This document shows, one piece after another, positions 1-8,325 of a DNA stretch of 64,000 nucleotides (its first letter is position 1; each line of letters begins with the position of its first letter). Source of the stretch: Terriglobia bacterium (GTDB lineage Bacteria > Acidobacteriota > Terriglobia > Bryobacterales > Bryobacteraceae); assembly GCA_020073145.1 (NCBI GenBank), contig JAIQFS010000014.1, positions 44,455 through 108,454 of the forward strand, read 5' to 3'. Made by a program: the position numbers and the translations under genes. The notes under the pieces were generated by a model. That model was not told the origin of the DNA and searched no databases. It saw only the letters and a program-made list of their open reading frames with translations.

Positions 1-10
1 GTCAGTACCA

Positions 11-817
11 TCACGCTCTCCGGGCCGTAACCAGGCTATATCCCAGCAGGCCGGCCCGGACCGCGTCCGCGGCGGCGCGCGCCAGCGCCTTGGCTTGGAC
101 CAGGTCCGCGCCGGGAAGATTCAGGCCTTGCAGTTTGACGATCAACTCGGCTCCCAGGAGCTTCCCTTGGATGTCCCGCACCATCTCCGCCAGGGCCTGA
201 TTGTGTTTTTCGGTTCGCGCATCGCTCAAGCCGGCTGCATAGAGGTAGCCGACGTATTCGTCTTCGGGCCGGGCATCCGCGATGCAGGAGACCCATGCCA
301 GCAAGCCTTCTAGTTCCGAAGGGAGCGGACCGGAGCGCGTCAGATCGCTGAGCCCGGCTCGACCCGAAGGCCTCAGAACCCGCATGAACTCGGCAGCCGC
401 ACTGCTCTTATCGGGAAAAGTGCAGAAGGCGCACTCGCAAATCACGGCATGGAAGGCCGCGTCTGGATAATCGATCTGTTCGGCGTCACCCTGCGCAAAA
501 GTCGCCAGATGCGCCACGCCGGCCGCCGTAGCGCGGCGCGATGCCTCCACCACGGCCTCCGCGCCGAAGTCGATGCCCACCACCTCGCACCCGAAGCGCT
601 GAGCAAGGAAGATCGCGCTTTCTCCGTTGCCGCTGGCGACGTCGAGCACCCGGCTCGTGGGGCCGAGTTCGAGTAACGTGCCCAGCCGCTCCGTCAGCTT
701 CATGCCGCCCGGATGGAAGGATTCGCCCAGCAGCAACCGGGCGAAGTCGCTCTGGTATACGGCCGCGCAGCAGCTCTTGACATGGCCGGCGTCAGCCGGC
801 TGTACGGGACCGGTCAC
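11..817 (-). CDS. ArsM-like SAM-dependent methyltransferase
   Basis: Class I SAM methyltransferase of about 268 residues, probably cytoplasmic. The SAM-binding motif I reads LDVASGNGESAIFLA, followed by an acidic VVGIDFG strand. The later CAFCTFPDK segment and the LRPSGRAGLSDL strand resemble arsenite methyltransferases (UbiE/ArsM type), which also use cysteines; a KSCC pair lies near the N terminus. The start is GTG at 817, because the upstream radical SAM gene stops in a GTGA overlap, so the two are translationally coupled. Longer reading frames would run into that gene. Arsenic methylation is a family-based guess; methylation of a lipid or other product of the coupled radical SAM enzyme is equally possible. 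Confidence 0.8.
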   Translation of the reverse strand: MTGPVQPADAGHVKSCCAAVYQSDFARLLLGESFHPGGMKLTERLGTLLELGPTSRVLDVASGNGESAIFLAQRFGCEVVGIDFGAEAVVEASRRATAAGVAHLATFAQGDAEQIDYPDAAFHAVICECAFCTFPDKSSAAAEFMRVLRPSGRAGLSDLTRSGPLPSELEGLLAWVSCIADARPEDEYVGYLYAAGLSDARTEKHNQALAEMVRDIQGKLLGAELIVKLQGLNLPGADLVQAKALARAAADAVRAGLLGYSLVTARRA

Positions 818-2349
818 GTCTTCTCTCCATACGAAAAGGTCACTGGTTGAACCTGGTATGGTTTCCCGGCGCGCCGGGCGGCCTGACGATGCGGTTCCTG
901 CGCCACCAGCTGCGCCCGGGCCTGCTCCCGATAGCCGACCGTATTGTAGGCGCAGAAGGGAATTTGTTTTCCTCCCGGCAAAAGAAACTCTTTGCAGCAC
1001 TTCATGAGGTTCTTCTGGTTGAAGGTCCAGGGATCCATGAAGTCCTGCAGCATGATCATGAAGATGAAATTCGAGAGCCAGTTGACGTCCAGACTGCCAT
1101 CCGGCAATCCGCATGCCGAGCAGGAAAACGAGAACTCACGCGCGACCTTCTCCGAGCCGAGCACGGCGGAGGACGACCACAAGCCTTCCAGCGCGCGCTT
1201 CACCTCCGCGCCCAGGTCGGGCATTACGCGATTGGCGATGTAATCCAGGTAATCCTCCACATTTAGAATGCGGGGGAGCGGAGTGACCTTTCGCTCTTCA
1301 TCGATATAAGCGTACGTGACCGAATTGCATGTTGGAAAACAGCACGGCACGGGGACGAAGTCGCTCGGGCGGAACACGCCTTCGGTTTGCGCCTCGATGA
1401 GCCGGATGATGTCGGGATTCGTCATGCGCTGCATCGGGTCGTGGCGGCCATGGCGCCCGGTACGGAAGGCCGGTTGGAAGTTGATTCCCTTGACGGCGGG
1501 GTGATCCAGACCGAAACGAACGATCTTTCCGATTTCATGATCGTTGACGCCGCGCTCCACTGCCGGCACCAGGATCACGGTGCAGCCGATCTCGGCAAGC
1601 CGGTCGAGCGCCCGCATTTTTTTCGGGAGGATGTCGGCTTCGCCGCGGATGAGGCGGTAGGTCTCACTGTCAAAACCGTCGAACTGGAAATAGATGTTCG
1701 GCCGAACCTCGGCCAACTCCGCCAGAAACCGGTCGTCGTGCGCGATGCGTTTTCCGTTGGTGTTCAGCATGACATTGGAAATGCCGCGGTGCTGGGCCGC
1801 CCGTATCATGGGGATGATCTGCGGATGAATCGAAGGCTCCCCTCCGGAGAACTGCACCACCTCGGGATTGCCTTCCGTGGCTACCAGGTGATCCAGGATG
1901 TCTTCGACTTCTTCGAGAGTCAGGCTGAATCCCGGAGCCGCTTCGGAGAAGCACAGGGGACAATTCATATCGCAGTTGCTGTTGACTTCGATGATGCCGA
2001 GGCAGGCGTGCTGTTGATGGTCTGGGCAGAGTCCGCAATCGTGCGGGCAACCGTTTTGAACTTCCGTGGAAAACTGAAGCGGGATCGTACCGGGCTTATT
2101 GAACTTCGCCGACCGCGCGTACAACTCCGCGTCGCCGTAAACCAAAGCTTCGAAGACGCCATGATCGGGACAACGCTTCCGCATGTAAACCTTGTTGTCT
2201 CGGATGAGGACTTGGGCGTCGATGACCCGCCGGCACGTAGGGCAGATGCTGCGCGTGAGCTCATAAAAGACGTAATCGGCGTCCTTCTTCGGCTCCGACA
2301 ACTTTGGCAGTGTATGGGTTGGAGTCTGCACAGATAAGGAATTGTACAT
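814..2349 (-). CDS. radical SAM protein, COG1964/MJ0619-like
   Basis: Radical SAM enzyme of about 511 residues. An N-terminal CPTC knuckle is followed by a second cysteine cluster (CPHDCGLCPDHQQHAC), then the canonical CxxxCxxC [4Fe-4S]/SAM motif (CDMNCPLC, about residues 126-133) and the GGEP SAM-binding motif. The C-terminal part keeps CSACG, KCCKEF and PFCAYN cysteines, so extra metal sites are likely. This layout matches the COG1964 group, which includes archaeal MJ0619 and tetraether-lipid synthases (Tes). A role in lipid or cofactor chemistry is inference. Either ATG at 2349 or an in-frame TTG at 2358 could be the start; neither has a good ribosome site. It overlaps the following methyltransferase by 4 bases. 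Confidence 0.85.
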   Translation of the reverse strand: MYNSLSVQTPTHTLPKLSEPKKDADYVFYELTRSICPTCRRVIDAQVLIRDNKVYMRKRCPDHGVFEALVYGDAELYARSAKFNKPGTIPLQFSTEVQNGCPHDCGLCPDHQQHACLGIIEVNSNCDMNCPLCFSEAAPGFSLTLEEVEDILDHLVATEGNPEVVQFSGGEPSIHPQIIPMIRAAQHRGISNVMLNTNGKRIAHDDRFLAELAEVRPNIYFQFDGFDSETYRLIRGEADILPKKMRALDRLAEIGCTVILVPAVERGVNDHEIGKIVRFGLDHPAVKGINFQPAFRTGRHGRHDPMQRMTNPDIIRLIEAQTEGVFRPSDFVPVPCCFPTCNSVTYAYIDEERKVTPLPRILNVEDYLDYIANRVMPDLGAEVKRALEGLWSSSAVLGSEKVAREFSFSCSACGLPDGSLDVNWLSNFIFMIMLQDFMDPWTFNQKNLMKCCKEFLLPGGKQIPFCAYNTVGYREQARAQLVAQEPHRQAARRAGKPYQVQPVTFSYGEKT

Positions 2350-2450
2350 CCTTTGCAAGAAGTCCGTTCACGGCGAGGCACTGCCACGACGCCGCGGAGA
2401 GGTGGACGCGCGGCGGGCTCGCGATCGCCGAACGCCCGCCGCCAGGTCAG

Positions 2451-2807
2451 CTACTTCTTCTTGGCCATCGCAATCTTGGACACGGTGATGGTGTCGCCGT
2501 TGACGTTGCCAGTCAAATGGACGGACTCCCCAGCGTCCTTCTGCAACGCCGCCAGATCCTGGTTGGCGATTTGGTAGACTTTCCCCTCCGAGACAAAGAC
2601 GTACTTTCCTCCCGCTTTCACGCAAGCCAGAGTGCAGTCGCGCTCGGTCATCTTGGCGTCCTTGTGCATCTCCATCATTTTCGCGTGGCTCGCGCCGCAC
2701 ATGCTGTCGCTGATCATGCCGGTCATCGTCATGGGGGCCGCAGACGCGAGCGAAGCTAAGCCCGCAACCAGGCTGGCACAGCACAGACCTCGTACCGTTT
2801 TCTTCAT
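2451..2807 (-). CDS. small secreted protein of unknown function
   Basis: A 118-residue protein with a clear signal peptide (MKKTVRGLCCASLVAGLASL, then cleavage near ASA-AP). The mature part is about 95 residues and starts with a Met-rich stretch (MTMTGMISDSMCGASH). It holds two more cysteine sites (DCTLACVK) and a beta-rich tail ending KKK. ATG at 2807 is chosen over a longer frame because AAGGAGAG sits 7 bases upstream and the signal peptide begins there. I recognise the general type (small acidobacterial exported proteins with a CG..H and CxxxC pattern) but no function. The Met, His and Cys residues would allow metal binding, which is speculative. Confidence 0.75.
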   Translation of the reverse strand: MKKTVRGLCCASLVAGLASLASAAPMTMTGMISDSMCGASHAKMMEMHKDAKMTERDCTLACVKAGGKYVFVSEGKVYQIANQDLAALQKDAGESVHLTGNVNGDTITVSKIAMAKKK

Positions 2808-2951
2808 CGTTTTTCTCTCCTTCAACGCCCCTTCCAGGGGCAGATTCCACAGTTGTTTACCCACGAGGCCCGAGTTGCGGCGCCGCCGGGGTAACGGTTC
2901 TCCCGTCGTCTCTACGCTCGTTGGTGTATTCGCTGGAGAGCAGCCCACAAG

Positions 2952-3773
2952 TTACGGTTGTCTTTCTGAAACACGTCGAATCGCCTGGGCAACGAGGATA
3001 CCCATGAGACTCGAGGCGACGAGCACTCCCCCATGCCACGCCAACAGATGCCCTGCATCCTGCCGGCTGCATGTGAATTGCAGCACGGTCGCACTCAACA
3101 AACCGGCAATCGCGCCCAGAGTGCCGCCCAGGCTAGTGATGGCCAGTGCCGCGCCACGGCGGACCAAGCGCCAAAACAGAAATGCGGCGGGAACTGCCAT
3201 TGCCATTCCCACTCTGAAGCAGTGCCAGCCGCGGGCAAAGAAGGCTTCGGGAGCGTGCCAAGGGAACAAAAGTGAAGTGGCCAGCAGGAAACCAGCAATC
3301 AGCACCCGAACGGCCACCTTACCAGGAATCCGGTGCAGACTGCCGGGCGTCATTTGCCAGGCCAACGACAGTGAAACGACCACGCCTCCCAGCACCAAAA
3401 CCACGGTGATACCGGCCATCTGGAACAGGTCCATTTGGCGCAGCCCCGCAAGCCCCATCATGGCGATTGCCGGGAAGGCGAACAGCAGGAATAACATCCA
3501 GAACCGGGCCGCCAAAGAACGAGTGGACGCTTGCGGCTTCACTGGCTTAAGGGATGATCGAAGCCGGCTCTGGATCTTGCTGTAGAGCTCAGCCGACCCG
3601 GGGGCGGGGACGAATTCTTCCGTCATCCACTGATACAAGTTGCGGCATCGTTCACACTCCCCGAGATGCCTGCGCGCTTGCGTGGAAATAGCGGAGCTTC
3701 GTGTTCCCAATTGCCGATCCAGTTCCCGATCGACCAGTCTGCAATCGGCAGTGAGTTCAGGAGGCATATTCAT
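2952..3773 (-). CDS. anti-sigma factor, zinc-finger plus NrsF-like membrane domain
   Basis: Predicted inner-membrane anti-sigma factor of 273 residues. The N-terminal cytosolic part has the zf-HC2 signature H36-x3-C40-x2-C43 (HLGECERC). About six hydrophobic segments follow from residue 85 onward. The last region (FTCSRQDAGHLLAWHG) resembles the DUF1109/NrsF anti-sigma family. It begins inside the stop codon of the ECF sigma gene (ATGA overlap), the usual arrangement for a sigma/anti-sigma pair, so it presumably sequesters that sigma factor until an envelope signal arrives. The combination of a zf-HC2 head with an NrsF-like body is less common than either alone. Confidence 0.85.
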   Translation of the reverse strand: MNMPPELTADCRLVDRELDRQLGTRSSAISTQARRHLGECERCRNLYQWMTEEFVPAPGSAELYSKIQSRLRSSLKPVKPQASTRSLAARFWMLFLLFAFPAIAMMGLAGLRQMDLFQMAGITVVLVLGGVVVSLSLAWQMTPGSLHRIPGKVAVRVLIAGFLLATSLLFPWHAPEAFFARGWHCFRVGMAMAVPAAFLFWRLVRRGAALAITSLGGTLGAIAGLLSATVLQFTCSRQDAGHLLAWHGGVLVASSLMGILVAQAIRRVSERQP

Positions 3774-4354
3774 GGTCGTTTCTCCCCCAGCGTGAGCCGT
3801 AACCTCTCGTAAGCACGATGGGCTTTCTGCTTGATCGCCCCCACGGTCGAGGAAGTCGCTCGGGCTACGTCTTCCAGGCTCATACCCGACACCTTCAGCA
3901 TGAGAAGCACCTCCCGCTGGCTTTCCGGCAGGCTCTCCACCAACCGAAGGAACCGGTCCTCATCGGCTGCCGGCGCCTGCGCGGCCAGGGAATACGTTTC
4001 TGGCGGATTGGCGACAAGCACCTCTCTGGATTCCCGGCGCCTCCTGCGGCGGTATGCATCGAGGCGCGTGTGCCGGGCAATCGCAAAAATCCACGGTAAG
4101 ACGGGTTCCTGAGGACGGTATGTATGTCTGGACCGGTGGATCCGTATCCAGCAGTCCTGTAAGAGGTCCTCTGCATCGGCGCGATCGGCCTGAAAGCCGC
4201 CAAAGAAGCGGAGCAGTCTCGGAGAGAGCCGGCGGACAAGCTCCTCCACTGCCTCCGGCTCGCCCGCTTGATAGCGCGCCATGAAGCCTGGTAATTCGCC
4301 TTCCCCGGCGCCTTCCTCGCGCTGCATCGCGGCTTTTGTAGCTCCTGGGATCAT
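3770..4354 (-). CDS. ECF RNA polymerase sigma factor
   Basis: A 194-residue sigma-70 family protein of the ECF class. Region 2 is visible as ADAEDLLQDCWIRIHR and PVLPWIFAIARHTRLDAYRRR; region 4 as LPESQREVLLMLKVSGMSLEDVA followed by a helix-turn-helix (VGAIKQKAHRAYERL). It directs transcription of a stress or envelope regulon together with its coupled anti-sigma partner downstream. GGAGG lies 12 bases before the ATG at 4354, somewhat far; an internal Met ten codons later is possible. A 10-bp palindrome (GTATTAATAC, 4382-4391) lies just upstream. Targets cannot be read from this window, although the neighbouring secreted protein and TlpA-like gene are on the same strand. Confidence 0.92.
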   Translation of the reverse strand: MIPGATKAAMQREEGAGEGELPGFMARYQAGEPEAVEELVRRLSPRLLRFFGGFQADRADAEDLLQDCWIRIHRSRHTYRPQEPVLPWIFAIARHTRLDAYRRRRRRESREVLVANPPETYSLAAQAPAADEDRFLRLVESLPESQREVLLMLKVSGMSLEDVARATSSTVGAIKQKAHRAYERLRLTLGEKRP

Positions 4355-4437
4355 CCCGGCCGTCGTCCTCCACGGTAGCCTGTATTAATACTTCGTTGCA
4401 GACGGCCATTTGGTTACGCTCGGGGCGTAGGCGCCCT

Positions 4438-4962
4438 TCAGCGGTTTAACAAGCTGCCGATCTCGCTTTCATAGGCGCTCTTGCTGACCAAGCCAACGTG
4501 TCTGGCCGCGATCTTGCCTTCCCGATCGATAAGGAACGTCGTCGGGAGCGAACGGATATCGCCGTAGCGTTGAGCGAGTGCATCGGTTCCGATTACCACC
4601 GGGTAGTTGACTAGCTGCTGTGCGATGTATGGCTTCACGGCCTGCCAGCCCTCCTCATCCATCGAGACGCCGATCACCGTGAAACCGCGGTCGCGATACG
4701 CTTTCTCAAATGCAACGAACCAGGGAATTTCGATTCGGCAAGGGCCGCACCAGGTAGCCCAAAAGTTGACCAATACGACTCTGCCTCGGTAATCGGACAG
4801 CTTCAATTCCGCCCCCCGAGCGTCTTTGGCCGTAAAGTCCGGCGCGACCTTTCGGTCCTTCATGGGGCTAACTGAGGCAGACACCCCCGGCGACGATGAA
4901 TAGGTGATAGCGAGCGTGCCCACCAACAGGATGGCCAATAACAACGAAATTCGCAGAGACAT
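4438..4962 (-). CDS. TlpA/ResA-like thiol-disulfide oxidoreductase
   Basis: A 174-residue thioredoxin-fold protein anchored or exported by an N-terminal hydrophobic segment (residues 4-20). The redox motif is W-C72-G-P-C75 in FWATWCGPC, with a cis-proline SLPTTFLID later, typical of the AhpC-TSA/Redoxin TlpA group. Such proteins reduce disulfides in periplasmic proteins, often during cytochrome c maturation; the many c-type heme proteins in this window fit that role, but the link is inference. GAGG precedes the ATG by 6 bases. It has its own leader and is not tightly coupled to the sigma operon downstream. Confidence 0.9.
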   Translation of the reverse strand: MSLRISLLLAILLVGTLAITYSSSPGVSASVSPMKDRKVAPDFTAKDARGAELKLSDYRGRVVLVNFWATWCGPCRIEIPWFVAFEKAYRDRGFTVIGVSMDEEGWQAVKPYIAQQLVNYPVVIGTDALAQRYGDIRSLPTTFLIDREGKIAARHVGLVSKSAYESEIGSLLNR

Positions 4963-5225
4963 CGAAATCCTCTCTTCTCCGAGTTCGCTGGATTGAAGGT
5001 GCCGAGTTACGGATGAGGCCGGCTACGATGAAAGCAGGGCGTTCGCCGGCGATGACCATCGTCGTGAAGCTTTCGACATTTGGTTTCACGCGAAAGACGT
5101 GTAGGAATCAGCGGAATGCGGACTCGGGAAGCAGGCTGATTTTCGAAGATATCCGGCCCCCCAAGCCGTGAAGCCTTGGGATCGTGCCTCGCTATCGATT
5201 CGTCTCGTGTGCCCCGTCTGCGCCC

Positions 5226-6491
5226 TTACCGGCCGCTCGCAGCAGGCGCGGGCTCGATGCGCATCAACGCGCCATCGTTTTCCGCGGTCAATACGTAGAG
5301 GTAGCCATCGGGACCCTGGCGCACATCCCGAATGCGCTGCTGCAACTCGCGCAGCATCGATTCGCGATGGAGTTCTTCCCACTTGTCGTTGAAATCAATC
5401 CGCTCCAGATGGCCCGAACGCGGCACTTCGCCCTGGCGCATGCCGCCCACGAAGACATTGTTCTTCCAGTTGGGAAATTTGTCGCCCGTATAGAACGTCA
5501 TGCCGGAAATGGCGATGGCCGGCACCCAGAACACCAGCGGCTGCTCCATCCCCTCCTGCCAGGGGTGTTCGGTCACGCGCGGTCCCAGATAGAAGCGGCC
5601 GAAGCTCACCACCGGCCACCCGTAATTCTTGCCCGGCTGCAGCACATTGATCTCATCGCCGCCGTTGGGCCCATTCTCGCATTCCCAAATGGCGCCGGTG
5701 TCCGGCTCGACTGCCAGCCCCAACGCATTGCGATGGCCCAGGGTGTAGATCTCCGGACGGTATCCCGCGCGGCCCACAAACGGGTTGTCGGGCGGAACGC
5801 TGCCATCGTCGCGCAGCCGCAGCACCTTGCCGGCCAGGTCATTGGGGTCTTGCGCGCGCATCGCGGCCGGAGGATCGCCGATGCCCACCGTCATATACAC
5901 CATGCCGTCCCGGCCGAAGACGATCCGCGAGGCGTTGCCGGATGCGATCGCGGAAAAGACGTCGCGGACTTCCACCAGCGCGGCGCCATCCCATCGTCCG
6001 CGGGCCAGCGTGATGACCCCGCCGTTGTTCCCGGGGCCGCCCGGCGTTTCCGGCGGCTTGTGGTACGTGAAGTACACCAGATGGTTCTCGCTGAAGCGGG
6101 GATGGAGCGCCAGGTCCATGAGTCCCGACAGGCCCTGCGCCTGGATTTTGGGTAAGCCGGCGATGGGATTCGGATCGAGCACGCCGTTGCGCACGATGCG
6201 CAACCGTCCGGGGCGTTCGGCAATCAGGATGCCGCCATCCGGCAGAAACGCCATGCTGAAGGGCTGATTGAGTCCCTTGGTCACGACCAGGCGGATCTGG
6301 TGCTGAATGCCGGTGTCGAGCACGATCGGTCCGTCCGCAAGCGGTGGCGACGGCCAGGTGATGGGCGGCGGCGCGGTGGGCGCGCGCCGCGGGGCAGGCT
6401 GCTGCGCGTGGCCCGCCACTCCCGCCCAAGCCGTCATAATGACGGCAAGACAACCTTTCGAATACCCGCGAAACGTCCCGTTCGATCGCAT
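5226..6491 (-). CDS. PQQ-dependent sugar dehydrogenase (Asd/Gdh-B type)
   Basis: A 421-residue secreted beta-propeller with a signal peptide (cleavage near GHAQQ). It has the hallmarks of soluble PQQ aldose/sorbosone dehydrogenases (GSDH family): GLNQPFSMAFLPDG, the LALHPRF segment with the likely catalytic His, a TLGHRNALGLA strand and a GGDEINVL loop. The family oxidises sugars with pyrroloquinoline quinone in the periplasm; the substrate here is unknown. It is the last gene of a four-gene minus-strand run. GAGG lies 8 bases before the start. The 263 bases between it and the TlpA gene contain no gene I can see, only a weak CCCAAG/CTTGGG hairpin without a T-run. Confidence 0.88.
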   Translation of the reverse strand: MRSNGTFRGYSKGCLAVIMTAWAGVAGHAQQPAPRRAPTAPPPITWPSPPLADGPIVLDTGIQHQIRLVVTKGLNQPFSMAFLPDGGILIAERPGRLRIVRNGVLDPNPIAGLPKIQAQGLSGLMDLALHPRFSENHLVYFTYHKPPETPGGPGNNGGVITLARGRWDGAALVEVRDVFSAIASGNASRIVFGRDGMVYMTVGIGDPPAAMRAQDPNDLAGKVLRLRDDGSVPPDNPFVGRAGYRPEIYTLGHRNALGLAVEPDTGAIWECENGPNGGDEINVLQPGKNYGWPVVSFGRFYLGPRVTEHPWQEGMEQPLVFWVPAIAISGMTFYTGDKFPNWKNNVFVGGMRQGEVPRSGHLERIDFNDKWEELHRESMLRELQQRIRDVRQGPDGYLYVLTAENDGALMRIEPAPAASGR

Positions 6492-6530
6492 CGGCGTCAG
6501 CCTCGATATCGATATCTGTGACAGCCCTGG

Positions 6531-7499
6531 TTATCGCGGCGGAGGGGGCGGCGCTCCGCCCGGGGCCCCCGCGGCCGCTCCCCCGCGTCCCGCGCCTGCG
6601 CCCCCACGGCCGCCGGCCGGGCCGCCGCAATTCAGCGTGCACTTCGCGGGCAAAACGAATTTGTCTTTGATCTCCTTCCGGAAATCGGGATACATGGTTT
6701 TCGCCCCGCCCAGCGCGGCTTCCCGGGGAATGCCGTAGAGTTTGGTCAGCTCATCCATGAATGGATTCTTGTCTGGAAGGAAATGCGGCACCACGCCCTC
6801 CTGCGGCCCTTCATCGCCGACAATGCACGGCGCGGCAGCGGGCGTGATCGGATTGGTGCTCAATTGATACGACCGGGTGATGATGTACGGTTCTGACAGG
6901 TTGACCGGGTCCTCGATCACCCCGGCCACCGTCAGCAGGTCGCCATGCCGGAAGAAGTGCAGAATCATCGTGGCCTTGTCGCTCGATGGCGAGCCGTTGC
7001 GCCGAATGTATCCGGCCGGCATGTCCGTGGTGGTCGACGTCAGCACCTCGCCGTCCCATTCCCCGGTGGTGAAGCCGCCCTTGGGGTGAGGCGCGTACTG
7101 AGAAGGATGGGCACGGCCGTCCATCCAGATGGTGGTGGTGTCGCGGTCTTCCCACGCGCCGATCTTCCATGCAACGGTCCGGCCGTTGAGAGGTTCGGTT
7201 TCGTTCCAGATCTTGATGCCGAACGGCCCCAGCATCATGTGGAAGGGCGTGTAAAACGCGCAAATGCGCTCCGGCATGGAGAGCTGCGATTGCGAGTAAC
7301 TCAACGCCCGGGCGCGGCCATTGTCGTTGAACGGGATCCCGGCATAGTCCACCGTATAGGGGCCGCCGCCGCGCTCGAGCGAGTCTTCGTGATTGATGGA
7401 CGCCCACGATCCCGAGAGATCAATCTGGGCAAAGCCGGGAACACTGGCTACCAGCAGAATGCAGCCGGGGACAATTCGGTGAAACATCGCGCGGTTCAT
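6531..7499 (-). CDS. secreted protein of unknown function, paralog of next gene upstream
   Basis: A 322-residue exported protein. The signal peptide ends near GFAQ, followed by an IDLSGSWAS start that recalls lipocalin-like G-x-W openings. A central WDGEVLTSTTT / AGYIRRNG segment also occurs, diverged, in the neighbouring gene at 7521-8324, so the two are tandem paralogs. The C terminus is a low-complexity Gly/Ala/Pro tail (GGRGGAGAGRGGAAAGAP) ending in five prolines. GGAGG four bases before the ATG supports the start. Family members are common near TonB receptors and PQQ or pyrrolo-quinoline enzymes in Acidobacteria, but no activity is known to me. Confidence 0.7.
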   Translation of the reverse strand: MNRAMFHRIVPGCILLVASVPGFAQIDLSGSWASINHEDSLERGGGPYTVDYAGIPFNDNGRARALSYSQSQLSMPERICAFYTPFHMMLGPFGIKIWNETEPLNGRTVAWKIGAWEDRDTTTIWMDGRAHPSQYAPHPKGGFTTGEWDGEVLTSTTTDMPAGYIRRNGSPSSDKATMILHFFRHGDLLTVAGVIEDPVNLSEPYIITRSYQLSTNPITPAAAPCIVGDEGPQEGVVPHFLPDKNPFMDELTKLYGIPREAALGGAKTMYPDFRKEIKDKFVLPAKCTLNCGGPAGGRGGAGAGRGGAAAGAPGGAPPPPPR

Positions 7500-7520
7500 T
7501 GGTCCTCCAACCTTATCGGC

Positions 7521-8324
7521 TTACCATCGGGACGAGCACGCCGTGGGATCCCAGCCGGCGCCGTCCGCCTGTTTCTTGAATTGCGAACTGGTGACAAACT
7601 GCTGCGTGAGATATTTGGGATCGTTCACCACCGTGGTGACCACCAGATATTGTTCGCCCGTGTGCTCCCGCGCTATATCGAAATATTCGGTGACGGTCGC
7701 GTCTTCACTGTAGGGGACGCCATTCTTCCGCAAGTAGCCGGCCTTGAGATGAGTGGTGGTGACCTTGAGGCTCCCCGATTTCGGCGCTGCCGCGGGCCCT
7801 CCGAATCCTCCGCGGCCGCCCCGCGGCACTTCCCACTCCGCCACCGAGTCTCCTTGCCAGCCGGGCGCGCCGCCGGGCGCTTTCCAGTCGCCGAAGTGGA
7901 ATAGGCGGGTCTGCGTGCCCGCATCGATGTCCATGCGCAGCGTCTGGTCATCCTCCCACGTCATGTGCAAACGCTCCGGCAGGCGCAGAACCGCGGCCGC
8001 GCCGTAGGCCTTGCATTGGTTGCCTGCCGCCTCATCCTTGGCCGGATCCCACGCATCGGCCACCCGCTTGGACTCTATGTTCATGGGGACGCTCTGATAG
8101 TCCCCGAGCGTGGGGGTCACCATGCGGTAGCGCCAGTCCTCGGTAATGACGGACACCCAGTAGCCGGTCAGGTCGATGGGCGCCGTTGCTTTCGGTGAGG
8201 GAGGAGGGCCGCCGCGTCCACCGCCCCGCTGGGCCTGAACCCCCACCGGCACAAGCAGTAAACCCGCCAGGGCCGCCAGCAGGACGCGCGTGTTTCTTCC
8301 TCTTGCAAGACTTGGATGCCTCAT
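7521..8324 (-). CDS. secreted protein of unknown function, tandem paralog
   Basis: A 267-residue exported protein with a basic signal peptide and a Gly/Pro-rich linker after cleavage (QRGGGRGGPPPSP). The mature domain opens with IDLTGYWVSVITEDW, then LRLPERLHMTWEDDQTLRM, and a LKAGYLRKNGVPYSEDATV block that aligns by eye with the paralog at 6531-7499. This looks like a lipocalin-type beta-barrel or DUF-type binding protein, but no ligand can be named. It starts one base after the stop of the metallo-beta-lactamase-fold gene, so the two are co-transcribed and probably translationally coupled. Confidence 0.7.
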   Translation of the reverse strand: MRHPSLARGRNTRVLLAALAGLLLVPVGVQAQRGGGRGGPPPSPKATAPIDLTGYWVSVITEDWRYRMVTPTLGDYQSVPMNIESKRVADAWDPAKDEAAGNQCKAYGAAAVLRLPERLHMTWEDDQTLRMDIDAGTQTRLFHFGDWKAPGGAPGWQGDSVAEWEVPRGGRGGFGGPAAAPKSGSLKVTTTHLKAGYLRKNGVPYSEDATVTEYFDIAREHTGEQYLVVTTVVNDPKYLTQQFVTSSQFKKQADGAGWDPTACSSRW

Positions 8325-8325
8325 C

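Noticed and set aside
4382..4391. GTATTAATAC palindrome upstream of the sigma factor
   Set aside because: Only 10 bp and self-complementary by AT-richness; noted but too weak to call an operator.
5155..5190. Hairpin CCCAAG/CTTGGG beyond the sugar dehydrogenase gene as a terminator
   Set aside because: Stem of 6 bp, 9-base loop and no T-run on the minus strand.
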